From CF-161 sp035638495 (GTDB lineage: Bacteria > Chloroflexota > Dormibacteria > Dormibacterales > Dormibacteraceae): a stretch of 33,616 nt of DNA. Shown here piece by piece: positions 1 to 8,133 of this stretch. Every line of letters begins with the position of its first letter. The stretch's first letter is position 1. Made by a program: the position numbers and the translations under genes. The DNA is taken from NCBI GenBank assembly GCA_035638495.1, contig DASQZW010000155.1, forward strand, positions 1 through 33,616, given 5' to 3'. Under the pieces are notes generated by a model. It ran no database searches and had not been told where the DNA came from. It was given only the letters and a program-made list of their open reading frames with translations.

Positions 1-7
1 GACATGC

Positions 8-2533
8 CTACAGCGCCGGATCGACCGGCTCGCTCTCAAGCGCGAGCACGCCGAAGACGCACTCGTGCACGCGGTGCAGCGGCTCGCGCTTCACGAACCG
101 CTCCAGCGCCTCCACGCCCAGCGCGAACTCGCGCAGCGCCAGCGACCTCTTGGCCGAGACACCGCGGCGCCGCAGCCGCTCCAGGTTGCCCGGGAGGTCG
201 TACTCCGGCCCGTAGATGATCCGCAGGTACTCGGCGCCGCGGCACTTGATGCCCGGCTGGACCAGGCCGCGGCTGCCGCGCACCACGAAGTCCAGCGGCT
301 TCACGACCATCCCCTCGCCGCCCGCGGCCGTCAGCGCCGTCCACCAGTCGGCGGCCTCCTGGCAGGCGGCGGCGTCCTCGACGTCCACCACGCGGTGGGG
401 CGTGAGCGCCAGCACCGGCGAGCCGTGGGCGACGATCGCCGCGATCTGGTCCAGGTGCCAGCCGTGCTGCTGGTCGGTGTGGACGTGGCCCTCGGTCGCG
501 AGGACGTGGAACGGCGCCAGCCGGAGGTCCTCCACGCCGCCGACCGGCCAGCAGTAGCGCCTGTACGCCTCGCGGTAGGCCGCCAGAGCGCCGCCGCGCT
601 CGGAGAGCCGCGCGTCCAGCTCGCCCATGTCGACGCCGCGGCCGGTGGCCGCGCCAACCGCCGCCCGTGCCAGCTCCACCGACACCAGGCCGGCGCTCGC
701 CACCGGGGCGTACTGCCGGGTGATCAGCTCCTGCGCCTTGGCCGACCACGGCATCAGCTCGCAGTCCAGGCACACCCAGTCGGTCTCGAGGCGCTCCCAG
801 AACCCGGCCGCGGCCAACGCGCAGCGCAGGTGGTCGAGGAGGCGGCGCTCGAGGTCGCCGTCCTCGAACATCGAGCGGCCGGTTCGCGTGTGGCAGACGC
901 CGACTCCGCCGGGCGGCGCGACGCCGAACCGGCGCTCGGCCGCCGCCTCGTCCCGGCACACCACGAGCACCGCCCGCGAGCCCATGTGCTTCTCCTCGCA
1001 CACGACCCGGCGCACGCCGCTGCGCGCGAAGTAGGCGAGCGCCTCCTCGGGGTGCTCGAGCAGCCCGGGCCTGGCGCTGGCCTCGGCCGGCGACATGGTG
1101 GGAGGGAGGTACACGAGCAAGCGGGGGTCGATCGCGAAGCGGCTCATCACCTCCAGGGCCGCCGTCGCGTTCTCCTCGCGGATCGCGATCCGGCCGGCGA
1201 GCGACGTCTCCACCAGCCGCTTGCCCAGCACGTCGGCGAGGTCGAGGACGTCCGTTCGGTCCGTGGGCGGCGGAGCCAGTGGGCGAACGGAGTCGAAGTA
1301 CGTGGCCCGGGCCGGGACCGAGACGACCTCCCGCTCCGGATAGCGGAGCGCCGTGAGGCGGCCGCCGAACACGCAGCCTGTGTCGATGTTGACGGTGTTG
1401 TTGAGCCACCGCGCCTCCGGAACGGCCACATGGCCGTACACGACCATCGACCTCCCTCGGTACTCGGCGGCCCAGTCGAGCCGGACCGGCAGTCCGAGCT
1501 CGTCGGTCTCGCCGGTCGTGTCGCCGTACATCGCGAACTCTCGCACCCGGCCGGAGCTCCGACCCTGGAGGTCGGCCGGCAGGCCGGCGTGCGCGACGAC
1601 CAGACGGCCACCGTCCAGCACGTAGTGGCTGATGAGGCCGTCGAGGAACGCGCGGGCCGGCTCCCGGAGCCCGGGGTCCGCCTCCAGCTGCTGGAGCGTC
1701 CGCTCCAGCCCGTGGCTCAGCTTGACGTTGCGACCCTTGAGGGCACGTACGAGCCTGGCGTCGTGGTTGCCGGCCACGGCCAGCGCGACGCCGTCCTCGA
1801 CCATCCGCATCACCAGCCTCAGCACGCCGGGCGTGTCGGGGCCGCGGTCGACGAGGTCGCCGACGAAGATCACCCGCCGGCCGTCGGGGTGTTCCACGTG
1901 ATCGGCCCCGCGCTGCACGCCGTAACCGAGGAGGCCCAGCAGCTCGACGAGCTCTTCGCGGCACCCGTGCACGTCGCCGATGATGTCGAACGGTCCGGGG
2001 TCCGAGCGCCGGTCGACCCAGAGGGGCTGCCGCTCGACGGTCACCGCGTCCACCTCGGCCACGGAGCGGAGGACACTCACGTACCGGAAGCCCTCGCGCT
2101 CCAGGCCGCGCAGCGACCGGCGCATCGCCCGATGCTGGCGCCGGACCACCCCGTCATGGAAGTCACGCTCGGGCCGTGCCCGGTTGCGTTCGATGCAGAC
2201 CGCCTCCGGCACGTCGAACACCACGGCCACCGCGAAGCAGTTGTGCTCGCGGGCCAGCTGGACCAGCGGCCGCCGGTCCTCGGGCTGGACGTTGGTCGCG
2301 TCCACCACCACGAGGCGCCCCGACCGGAGCCGCTCGCCCGCGATGGCGTGGACGAGGCGGAACGCCGCCGGCGTGGCGTCCTGGTCGTTCTCGTCGTCGG
2401 CCACCAGGCCGCGGCAGAAGTCGGACGACACGACCTCCGTCCGCAGGAAGTGGCGAGCCGCGAACGTCGACTTGCCGGAGCCGGATGGACCGATCAGGGC
2501 CACGAGCGCCAGGTCGGGAATCGTGACCTTCAT
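8..2533 (-). CDS. pnkp: Polynucleotide kinase-phosphatase-ligase Pnkp (RNA repair)
   Basis: Three-domain RNA end-healing and sealing enzyme of 841 aa; the characterised family member from Clostridium thermocellum is similar in size. Residues 1-165 are a P-loop kinase (Walker A GPSGSGKST at 15-23) that phosphorylates 5'-OH ends. Residues about 180-410 are a binuclear metallophosphoesterase (GDVHG 186-190, GDLVDRG 225-231, GNHD 255-258, AHAG 314-317, GH 367-368) that removes 2',3'-cyclic or 3' phosphates. Residues about 430-841 are a ligase-type nucleotidyltransferase with motif I KHMG at 515-518 (Lys515 is the expected AMP acceptor), GEGMVVKP at 739-746 and IKCRG at 762-766. The ATG at 2533 is chosen because it directly precedes the P-loop domain and overlaps the hen1 stop as ATGA, implying translational coupling. 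In this family the ligase needs the Hen1 N-terminal domain to be adenylated. Known substrates are tRNAs cut by ribotoxins. Confidence 0.96.
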   Translation of the reverse strand: MKVTIPDLALVALIGPSGSGKSTFAARHFLRTEVVSSDFCRGLVADDENDQDATPAAFRLVHAIAGERLRSGRLVVVDATNVQPEDRRPLVQLAREHNCFAVAVVFDVPEAVCIERNRARPERDFHDGVVRRQHRAMRRSLRGLEREGFRYVSVLRSVAEVDAVTVERQPLWVDRRSDPGPFDIIGDVHGCREELVELLGLLGYGVQRGADHVEHPDGRRVIFVGDLVDRGPDTPGVLRLVMRMVEDGVALAVAGNHDARLVRALKGRNVKLSHGLERTLQQLEADPGLREPARAFLDGLISHYVLDGGRLVVAHAGLPADLQGRSSGRVREFAMYGDTTGETDELGLPVRLDWAAEYRGRSMVVYGHVAVPEARWLNNTVNIDTGCVFGGRLTALRYPEREVVSVPARATYFDSVRPLAPPPTDRTDVLDLADVLGKRLVETSLAGRIAIREENATAALEVMSRFAIDPRLLVYLPPTMSPAEASARPGLLEHPEEALAYFARSGVRRVVCEEKHMGSRAVLVVCRDEAAAERRFGVAPPGGVGVCHTRTGRSMFEDGDLERRLLDHLRCALAAAGFWERLETDWVCLDCELMPWSAKAQELITRQYAPVASAGLVSVELARAAVGAATGRGVDMGELDARLSERGGALAAYREAYRRYCWPVGGVEDLRLAPFHVLATEGHVHTDQQHGWHLDQIAAIVAHGSPVLALTPHRVVDVEDAAACQEAADWWTALTAAGGEGMVVKPLDFVVRGSRGLVQPGIKCRGAEYLRIIYGPEYDLPGNLERLRRRGVSAKRSLALREFALGVEALERFVKREPLHRVHECVFGVLALESEPVDPAL

Positions 2534-3903
2534 CGCGTGAAGACCCCCATCTGCGACGGCGCGCCGACCTCGGCGTCCTCTGGGCCGATGCCCTCGAACC
2601 TGACCTCGTAGCCGTGGTGCCCTGCGACCGGCCGGGCCCATGCCTCGAACTCGGTTCGCGTCCACTCGAAGCGGTGGTCGCCGTGCCGGAGCTGTCCGGC
2701 AGGCAGCCTCTCCCAGCGGACGTTGTACTTGGCGTTCGGCGTGGTGAGCGCGATCGTCCGCGGCCTCGCGAACTCGAAGAGAACGCGCTCAAAGGCGGCC
2801 AGGCGGGGCGGGTCGAGGTGCTCGACGACCTCGACCACGGCGGCCCCGTCGAACCCGGCCAGCCGCTCGTCGCGGTAGACGAGGGAGCCGTGCAGCAGCC
2901 TGACCCGCGCCGCCCGGGCCGGCGACAGGCGGTCGAGGCGCAGGCGGTCGCGGGCGATGCCGAGGGCCCGGGTGGAGACGTCCATCCCGACCACCTCCTC
3001 GAACTGTGGGTCCTTCAGGAGCAGCCGCATCAGCCGGCCGGAACCGCAGCCCAGGTCGAGGACCCGCCGCGCGCCCGCGGTCCGAAGCGCGCCGGCGGCC
3101 GCCTCGGCCCGCAGCTCGCCGAGCCGCACGCGCTCCTGCGGAGCCTCGGCGTCCGACTCGGTGTCGTCGGCGTCGGGCTCCTCGCCGGCGACCAGCCGCT
3201 CCAGCGCCTCCGACGCAAGGTGGCGGAGGCCGCCGAGGTAGCGGTGCACGATCAGGTCCCGGTCCGGATGGCCGGCCAGCCAGTCGCCGCCGCGCCGCAC
3301 CAGCTTGTCGATCTCGTCGCGCGCGATCCAGTAGTGCTTGTCCCGGTCGAGGGTCGGGATCAGGACGTAGAGGTGGCTGAGCAGGTCGGCGAGCCTGACC
3401 GTCGCCCGAAGGTCGACGGTCAGGTGGCGGCCGTCACCCCAGTCGGGGAAGCGCTCGTCGACCGGGCGCGTCGTGACGGCGACCTCGTAGCCGAGCGGCT
3501 CCAGGAGGCGGCGGAGCAGGGGCTCGCCGCCCCGGCAGGGGAGGGAGGAGAGCCGGGCCACGAGCGGGATCGCCGTGGCAGCGAGCTCCGGCCGCTGGCG
3601 GCAGTTTCCGTTCATGGCGGTGCCGAAGATCTCGGCGATGGCGCTGCTCATGAACGAGGAGGCCACGTAGGGCCGGTCGTTCACGTATTGGCGCAGGCTC
3701 TCCCGCTTCGCGCTCCTGGCCAGGGTGATGGGATCGATGCTGAGGAGGAGCGCGGCCGTGCAGCGGTCGTCGTCCGCCTCGGGATAGAAGACGTGGGCGG
3801 TGCCGACCGAAAGTTCGAAGGTCTGATGGGACTCCGGGTGCTTGTGCAGCAGGTAGCCGAGGTCCGTGGCCGGCCGGTGGGTCGTGGTGATGGTCAGCAG
3901 CAA
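2530..3903 (-). CDS. hen1: 3'-terminal RNA ribose 2'-O-methyltransferase Hen1
   Basis: Bacterial Hen1 of 457 aa. The N-terminal half (about 1-240) is the Pnkp-ligase-activating domain and begins with the family-typical MLLTITTTHRPATDLGYLLH. The C-terminal half is a SAM methyltransferase (DLGCGSGR at 283-290) with the metal-binding set E358, E361, H362 and H410 (motifs EVVEH and HGDHRF), the hallmark of Hen1 enzymes that methylate the 2'-OH of the 3' end at a break. Known biology: the mark protects the repaired junction from being cut again. An acidic linker (about 240-258, rich in D and E) joins the two halves. The start is TTG at 3903, preceded by a GGGAGGG Shine-Dalgarno about 9 nt away; no better in-frame ATG fits the conserved N-terminus. 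It is the first gene of a two-gene operon with pnkp (ATGA overlap). Confidence 0.95.
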   Translation of the reverse strand: MLLTITTTHRPATDLGYLLHKHPESHQTFELSVGTAHVFYPEADDDRCTAALLLSIDPITLARSAKRESLRQYVNDRPYVASSFMSSAIAEIFGTAMNGNCRQRPELAATAIPLVARLSSLPCRGGEPLLRRLLEPLGYEVAVTTRPVDERFPDWGDGRHLTVDLRATVRLADLLSHLYVLIPTLDRDKHYWIARDEIDKLVRRGGDWLAGHPDRDLIVHRYLGGLRHLASEALERLVAGEEPDADDTESDAEAPQERVRLGELRAEAAAGALRTAGARRVLDLGCGSGRLMRLLLKDPQFEEVVGMDVSTRALGIARDRLRLDRLSPARAARVRLLHGSLVYRDERLAGFDGAAVVEVVEHLDPPRLAAFERVLFEFARPRTIALTTPNAKYNVRWERLPAGQLRHGDHRFEWTRTEFEAWARPVAGHHGYEVRFEGIGPEDAEVGAPSQMGVFTR

Positions 3904-3917
3904 CTCCGTCTATCCCT

Positions 3918-3935
3918 CCCCGGCTGACGCCGGGG
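3918..3935 (-). promoter_or_regulatory. Hairpin in the hen1 5' leader abutting its Shine-Dalgarno
   Basis: CCCCGGC-TGAC-GCCGGGG on the plus strand (7-bp perfect stem, 4-nt loop). In the hen1 mRNA the 3' arm runs straight into the AGGGA Shine-Dalgarno that precedes the TTG start. The structure could limit ribosome access; this is inference from sequence only. Confidence 0.4.
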
Positions 3936-3962
3936 ACGGCGTGGGACCGGGGTCGCTCCTAC

Positions 3963-4490
3963 GTGGACGGCTCCTGCGTGCGCGCGTCAGCCGCCCAGTT
4001 CCGGGCTGTTTCGGCGGCAAAGATCGTCATGGCCGGGCGCATCGCTGGCGGAATGGTAGCACCAGCGCTGCCGGCGAGCGCATGTTGCGGACGTGCTGCG
4101 CGAACGGCCTCGGCTGCGTGCAGCCGCTTGGCGCTGGGATCCGAGCGCATCGTCTGGCTGGCCGGCCGGCCGATGGAGGGGCAAGCCGCTGACATCGCAG
4201 TCGTCCACGCCATCACCGGTGACTGCTGGGCCGTCGTCCGCCACGACGCGCCGGACGACAGCCTGGGAAGACGTACGGCGGGCTCGACGTCCCGATCATC
4301 GTGTACGGGCACATTCAGCAGGCGTAGGTTCGCCGGCCGGATGGCCTGACCGTGGTCAACAGCGGCAGCGTCAGTCTGCCCCGCAACAGCGACGTGCGGG
4401 CAACCCGAACTCCTGGCGATGGACTATCCGGACGCACAGACGTATGCCCTGGCTTCGGACCGGGACCTCGACTCCGCCGGTCCAGCTGAG
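3963..4490 (+). pseudogene. Decayed metallophosphoesterase (YfcE/MJ0936-like) remnant
   Basis: Fragments of a calcineurin-like phosphoesterase can be read in order but in different frames. In the frame starting at 3963 there is KIVMAGRIAGGMVAP, which resembles the family's IVVAGDVVGGP block, then LGSERIVWLAG and DIAVVHAITGDCWAV, which resemble the LALVHASPGDLW block. Near 4270 the reading frame must shift to continue with YGGLDVPIIVYGHIQQA, where VYGHI(H) is the metal-binding C-terminal motif. An in-frame TAG follows at 4325-4327, then DGLTVVNSGSVSLP, the usual family ending. A last trace, YPDAQTYA and WLRTG in two frames, suggests the C-terminal tail near 4430-4480. Frameshifts plus a stop mean it is not functional. 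Limits are approximate, and no intact start with the DxH motif is visible. Confidence 0.7.
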
Positions 4491-4531
4491 GACCGTCCTG
4501 CCGCCGACGTCTGCGCCATTATCATCCCGCC

Positions 4532-4751
4532 GTGCGCTGGCGCCAGTACATCAACCGCGTCAACGGAGGCCTCGCCTGCTGCGCCGCCGGCCTGGCACTC
4601 GCGGGCGTGGCCGCGGCTGCCGACTGTGAGCGCCGTATCGCAGCCGGCGTCGCGGCTCTTCTTCGTCGCTGTGCTCGCCATTGGCGTGTTTGTCGTCGGC
4701 CTGCTCCCGCTGGTTGCTCACGCCCTCGATGCCAGGGCCGGCTATTCCTGA
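4532..4751 (+). pseudogene. Unidentified hydrophobic ORF fragment, probably frameshifted
   Basis: From a GTG at 4532 one frame reads MRWRQYINRVNGGLACC followed by a hydrophobic stretch (GLALAGVAAA) like a signal or membrane segment. The frame then becomes Arg/Cys-rich, while a second frame supplies a clean membrane helix (RLFFVAVLAIGVFVVGLLPL) that ends at the stop 4749-4751. Read together they look like a small two-segment membrane protein broken by a frameshift near 4640-4650. I do not recognise a family. It lies within the decayed stretch between hen1 and the AbiE remnant. I see nothing supportable from 4752 to 4918. Confidence 0.25.
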
Positions 4752-4918
4752 ACGGGCGCAAGCGTCGGCAGCCGCGCCGAGTCCACGCAACCCGGTTGCA
4801 CGGATCGGGACTGCAGAGTGTTCGGCCGTCAGGCGGACCGACCGGTACGCCCTGCCTCATTGCCCGGGAGGACACCGGTCAACTCAGATTGCCAGCTTCT
4901 TGGTAGTCCTTTCTCGCA

Positions 4919-5209
4919 ATGACCACCAGCGCCAGGATCCGAAGACGTGTGGAGTCCGCGGACCCGGGCACGTTCTTCCGGACCCGTGACTTCGAGGGCT
5001 CGACGAGCGCCGTCGAGACAGCGATGAGCCGCCTGGCCCACGACGGGCTCCTCAGGCGGGTGCATCGTGGCCTGTACTGGAAGGGCGTGCGCTCGCGCTT
5101 CGGGACGGGCCGACCGCCCCCGATACGCATCCCGGTCGAGTTCGTGGAGAAGGACTTCTGGGTGACCGAGCTGCACCTTCCCGCAGGGTTCGAGCGACCT
5201 TCCCGCTAA
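4919..5209 (+). pseudogene. AbiE type IV toxin-antitoxin remnant (AbiEi N-terminus fused to AbiEii fragment)
   Basis: Open frame of 96 aa. Residues 1-66 look like the winged-helix N-terminus of an AbiEi/DUF6088 antitoxin (SARIRRRVESADPGTFFRTRDF, then a VETAMSRLAHDGLLRRVHRGLYW core), a domain normally followed by about 100 more residues. From residue 70 the sequence changes to IPVEFVEKDFWVTEL, the characteristic start of the AbiEii nucleotidyltransferase toxin. It then loses similarity in the last 12 residues (HLPAGFERPSR) and stops. The simplest reading is an in-frame deletion joining antitoxin start to toxin start, followed by a frameshift, leaving neither partner functional. It sits 50 bp from the 3' end of tRNA-Leu(CAG), a common landing site for accessory DNA. 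Alternatively it is a small expressed DNA-binding protein. Confidence 0.6.
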
Positions 5210-5258
5210 CCGCCCAGAAGGCGCCAAATGGGTTGGTCTGAACTCAAAATTGCGGCCC

Positions 5259-5345
5259 TGGTGCGGCGGAGAGGATTTGAACCTCCACGGGGATTTCCCC
5301 CACTAGCTCCTGAGGCTAGCGCGTCTGCCGTTCCGCCACCGCCGC
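5259..5345 (-). tRNA. tRNA-Leu (anticodon CAG)
   Basis: Read on the minus strand: acceptor GCGGCGG pairs with CCGCCGC, the anticodon stem CTAGC/GCTAG encloses CTCAGGA (anticodon CAG, decodes CUG), there is a long class-II variable arm, T-loop GTTCAAAT, discriminator A and an encoded CCA (5261-5259). Confidence 0.97.
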
Positions 5346-5356
5346 GTGACAGGTGC

Positions 5357-6484
5357 TCAAGTATAGAAGGACAGGGGTCGCTCGAAGTAGGCCGCAAGTC
5401 GCTCGGCCTCCGCTTCCACGCCGGCCCGCACCCCGCTGCCCAGGTCCTCGAACGGCGTCAACCGCACCTCCACGCGGTCCCCCTCAACGCGGTGCTCCCA
5501 CGTGCCCACCACCCGGCCGCCCGCCAGCACCGTGGGAGAGACCCAGCCTGCCGTCCGGTACACCCGCGATCGGTGCGCCGCCTCCACCAGGTGGTCGCGG
5601 TTCGCGTGGCCCAGCACGAACGTGTCGAACGCCGGCAGCAGCCGGACCGACAACGCCGATTCGCCGCTCGACAGTTCCGCCACGTCGACCGTCAGCGCGT
5701 GCAGGCGCCGGTCGTTCACCATCACCTCCGTCACCTCCGCGCCCAGCTCTGCCAGCAGCCTCTTGATCCGGCCCACCTGCCGCACGCCCAGCCAGCGAGC
5801 ATAGTCCTCGGCGCTCGCCGGGCCGTACCCGCGAAGGTAGCGCCGCAGCCACTCCAACCGGGCTGCGTCAGGAGCGGGCGCGACCGAGAACCCGGGCAGC
5901 CAGCGGTCGGTCCGCACGTATGTTGTCTCCGAGCCGCGGTTCGGACCGTTCACGAACAGTCCGCGCCGGGCCGCCGGCTTGAGCAGCTCGCCCCAGCTCG
6001 AGCTCAACCGCGCCCCCAGCCGCAAACCGGCCCGCGCCGTCACCGCCGCGCCCAGTTCGCGCCGGGTCAGCGGCGAGCCGTCATCGAGCGCCTCGCCGAA
6101 CGCCTCGTACAGCGTCGCCATGTCGCCGGCCGTGACCTCGAAGTAGCGGTGCCACGTCGCGTCGTACTGGGCCGCCGGGTCGAACGCCGCCGCGTACAGC
6201 GCGAACTGCGACGGCGCCAGCAGGTGCAGCGTGCCGCGCATGCACCACACCCGAACCAGGCGGCGCTCCTCCCACAGCGCGCGCGCAACCAGGCCCTCCG
6301 ACGCGACCGCAGACGACACGCGCGCTGCGACCTGCAGGTCCGTCGTGCCCATTACCTGCGCGTGGATGCCGCAGGTCGCCTCCGCCACCCGGACAGCAGC
6401 CGACGCACCCGCCGCCAGGCGCGGGTCGAGCCCGTGGCGCCGCAGCCGGAAAGCAGCGACCGCGTCGGCCGACAGCTCGATCAG
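5357..6484 (-). CDS. Winged-helix DNA-binding protein, HTH_42 / AlkZ-like family
   Basis: About 375 aa. The layout matches HTH_42 (DUF1006, AlkZ-like) proteins: the N-terminal LRRHGLDPRLA block, then CGIHAQVMGTTDLQVAAR, the RVWCMRGTLHLLAPSQF block typical of the family, GYGPASAEDYARWLGV, and the LLPAFDTFVLGH and GRVVGTWEHR strands near the end. Family members include DNA glycosylases that unhook interstrand crosslinks or remove alkylated bases, but many have no known role. AlkZ carries a catalytic QxQ/QxD motif; here HAQVMG has a single Gln, so glycosylase activity is uncertain. No ATG, GTG or TTG lies in a sensible place. A CTG at 6484 overlaps the stop of the upstream ligase (CTGA) and is preceded by GGAGGTG 8 nt away, so I use it as the start. 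Translationally coupled to the acyl-CoA ligase. Confidence 0.85.
   Translation of the reverse strand: MIELSADAVAAFRLRRHGLDPRLAAGASAAVRVAEATCGIHAQVMGTTDLQVAARVSSAVASEGLVARALWEERRLVRVWCMRGTLHLLAPSQFALYAAAFDPAAQYDATWHRYFEVTAGDMATLYEAFGEALDDGSPLTRRELGAAVTARAGLRLGARLSSSWGELLKPAARRGLFVNGPNRGSETTYVRTDRWLPGFSVAPAPDAARLEWLRRYLRGYGPASAEDYARWLGVRQVGRIKRLLAELGAEVTEVMVNDRRLHALTVDVAELSSGESALSVRLLPAFDTFVLGHANRDHLVEAAHRSRVYRTAGWVSPTVLAGGRVVGTWEHRVEGDRVEVRLTPFEDLGSGVRAGVEAEAERLAAYFERPLSFYT
5360..5365 (-). promoter_or_regulatory. -10 element upstream of tRNA-Leu(CAG)
   Basis: TATACT on the minus strand, 14 nt before the first tRNA base, is a good -10 match in a GC-rich background. No convincing -35 is visible. 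It abuts the stop codon of the upstream HTH_42 gene, so the tRNA may be both read through and separately initiated. Confidence 0.45.
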
Positions 6485-8133
6485 CCGGGTCGCACCTCCG
6501 CCTCGGCGGCGGCGACGCCCTCCGCGATCGGCTCCGCCGTAGCGCGCAGCGCCTTCTTGTCGAACTTCAGCGTCGACGTCTTCGGGATCTCGTCGATGAA
6601 CCGGATCTCGTCCGGGAGCCACCACTTCGCCACCCGTTCGGTCAGGAACGTGCGGATCTCTTCGGCCGAAACATCACCGCGATGCTCGGGCTTGGCGACC
6701 ACGTACGCGACGGGGCGCTCCTGCCACTTGCTGTGCGACAGGCCGACTACGGCCGCCTCCAGCACTTTCGGGTGCGCCATGATCGCGCCCTCCAGCTCCA
6801 CCGAGCTGATCCACTCGCCGCCCGACTTGATCACGTCCTTCGTCCGGTCCACGATCGTGATGTAGCCGTCCGGGGACATCGTGGCCACGTCGCCCGTGCG
6901 GAACCAGCCGTCCTCCGTGATCTTCCCCGGGTCCGCGTTGTTGTGATAGCCGCTCGCGATCCACGGGCCCCGGCACTGGATCTCCCCGAACGCCACGCCG
7001 TCCCACGGCAGCTCCTCGCCCGTCGCCAGGTCCGCGATCCGGATCTCCACGCCGGTCGCGGGGACGCCCTGCTTCAGCCGAGTCGCCAGCTCCTCCTCCG
7101 AGGTCACCCAGCTCCGAACCAGCCCGATGCTGCCGATCGGCGAGGTCTCGGTCATGCCCCACGCGTGCAGCATCCGCAGGCCCAGCGCGTCCATTCCCTC
7201 CATCAGCGAGCGGGGGATCGCCGAGCCGCCGCAGATCACCGTGTGCACTTTCGGCAGCCGGCGGCCCGTCTTCTGCATCGTGCCCATCAGGTTGATCCAG
7301 ATCGTCGGGACGCCGCCCAGGATCGTGGCGCCCTCGGACTCCGCGAGGTCGAGGATCACCTGACCATCGCCCATGAAGCGGTCCGGGAAGATCAGCTTGC
7401 AGCCCGACATGCCTGCCGCGTACGGCAGTCCCCACGAGTTGGCATGGAACATCGGCACCACCGGCAGCAGCACGTCACGCTCGCTGACGCCGAGCGAGTC
7501 CTTCTGCAGCACGCACATCGTGTGCAGGAACTGCGACCGGTGCGAGTACACGACGCCCTTCGGGTTGCCGGTCGTGCCCGACGTGTAGCACATCGCCGCA
7601 GCCGACAGCTCGTCCAGCCGGGGCCACGAGAAGTCCGCGGTCTCGGCCGCCATCAGCGTCTCGTAGTCCTCCACCTCGCCGAGACCGTGCTCCGGCAGCG
7701 GCTCGCCGTCGCTCAGAACCACGATCGTCCTGACCGACGGGATGCGCCCGGCGACCTGGTTCAGCACGGGGATCAGCGTCCGGTCCACGAACAGCACGGT
7801 GTCGTGGGCGTCGCTGATCGTGAACTCGAGCTGGTCGGGGAACAGGCGGAGGTTGAGCGTGTGGAGCACCGCCCCCATGCAGGGGATCGCGTAGTACAGC
7901 TCCAGGTGTCGGTAGTTGTTCCACGCGAGAGTGGCGACGCGGTCGCCGGGCCGGACGCCCAGCCGCGTGAGCACGTTCGCGAGCTGGTGGACCCGCCGGG
8001 CGAGGTCGCTGTACCGGTAGCGGTGGAGCTGCGTCTCCCGCTTGGTGACGATCTCCTTCTTGTCGAAGAGCCGCTCCAGCCGCCAGAGCATGTGCTGGGT
8101 GGTGAGCGGATAGTCCTGCATCAGTCCCTTCAT
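6481..8133 (-). CDS. Acyl-CoA ligase (medium/long-chain fatty acid-CoA ligase, FadD-like)
   Basis: 550-aa ANL-superfamily adenylating enzyme, which activates a carboxylic acid with ATP to an acyl-adenylate and then transfers it to CoA. Visible motifs: P-loop YTSGTTGNPKG at 183-193, AWGMTETSPIG, the hinge/ATPase block GWFRTGDVATM, DRTKDVIKSGGEWISS, and a C-terminal KTSTLKFDKKALR that supplies the catalytic Lys. The sequence resembles the fatty-acyl-CoA synthases related to alkyl-CoA/DMSP ligases rather than acetyl-CoA synthetase; the substrate cannot be read from the sequence. ATG 8133 is preceded by GGGAGG about 6 nt upstream; longer reading frames lack a ribosome site. The gene is divergent from the PHP gene and is followed by the HTH_42 gene with a 4-nt overlap. 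Confidence 0.93.
   Translation of the reverse strand: MKGLMQDYPLTTQHMLWRLERLFDKKEIVTKRETQLHRYRYSDLARRVHQLANVLTRLGVRPGDRVATLAWNNYRHLELYYAIPCMGAVLHTLNLRLFPDQLEFTISDAHDTVLFVDRTLIPVLNQVAGRIPSVRTIVVLSDGEPLPEHGLGEVEDYETLMAAETADFSWPRLDELSAAAMCYTSGTTGNPKGVVYSHRSQFLHTMCVLQKDSLGVSERDVLLPVVPMFHANSWGLPYAAGMSGCKLIFPDRFMGDGQVILDLAESEGATILGGVPTIWINLMGTMQKTGRRLPKVHTVICGGSAIPRSLMEGMDALGLRMLHAWGMTETSPIGSIGLVRSWVTSEEELATRLKQGVPATGVEIRIADLATGEELPWDGVAFGEIQCRGPWIASGYHNNADPGKITEDGWFRTGDVATMSPDGYITIVDRTKDVIKSGGEWISSVELEGAIMAHPKVLEAAVVGLSHSKWQERPVAYVVAKPEHRGDVSAEEIRTFLTERVAKWWLPDEIRFIDEIPKTSTLKFDKKALRATAEPIAEGVAAAEAEVRPG

Noticed and set aside
65..2611. Long open frame (848 codons) opposite pnkp on the plus strand
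   Set aside because: It mirrors pnkp codon by codon, as expected in GC-rich DNA; the translation is low-complexity (His/Arg/Ala-rich) with no motif, whereas pnkp carries all family motifs.
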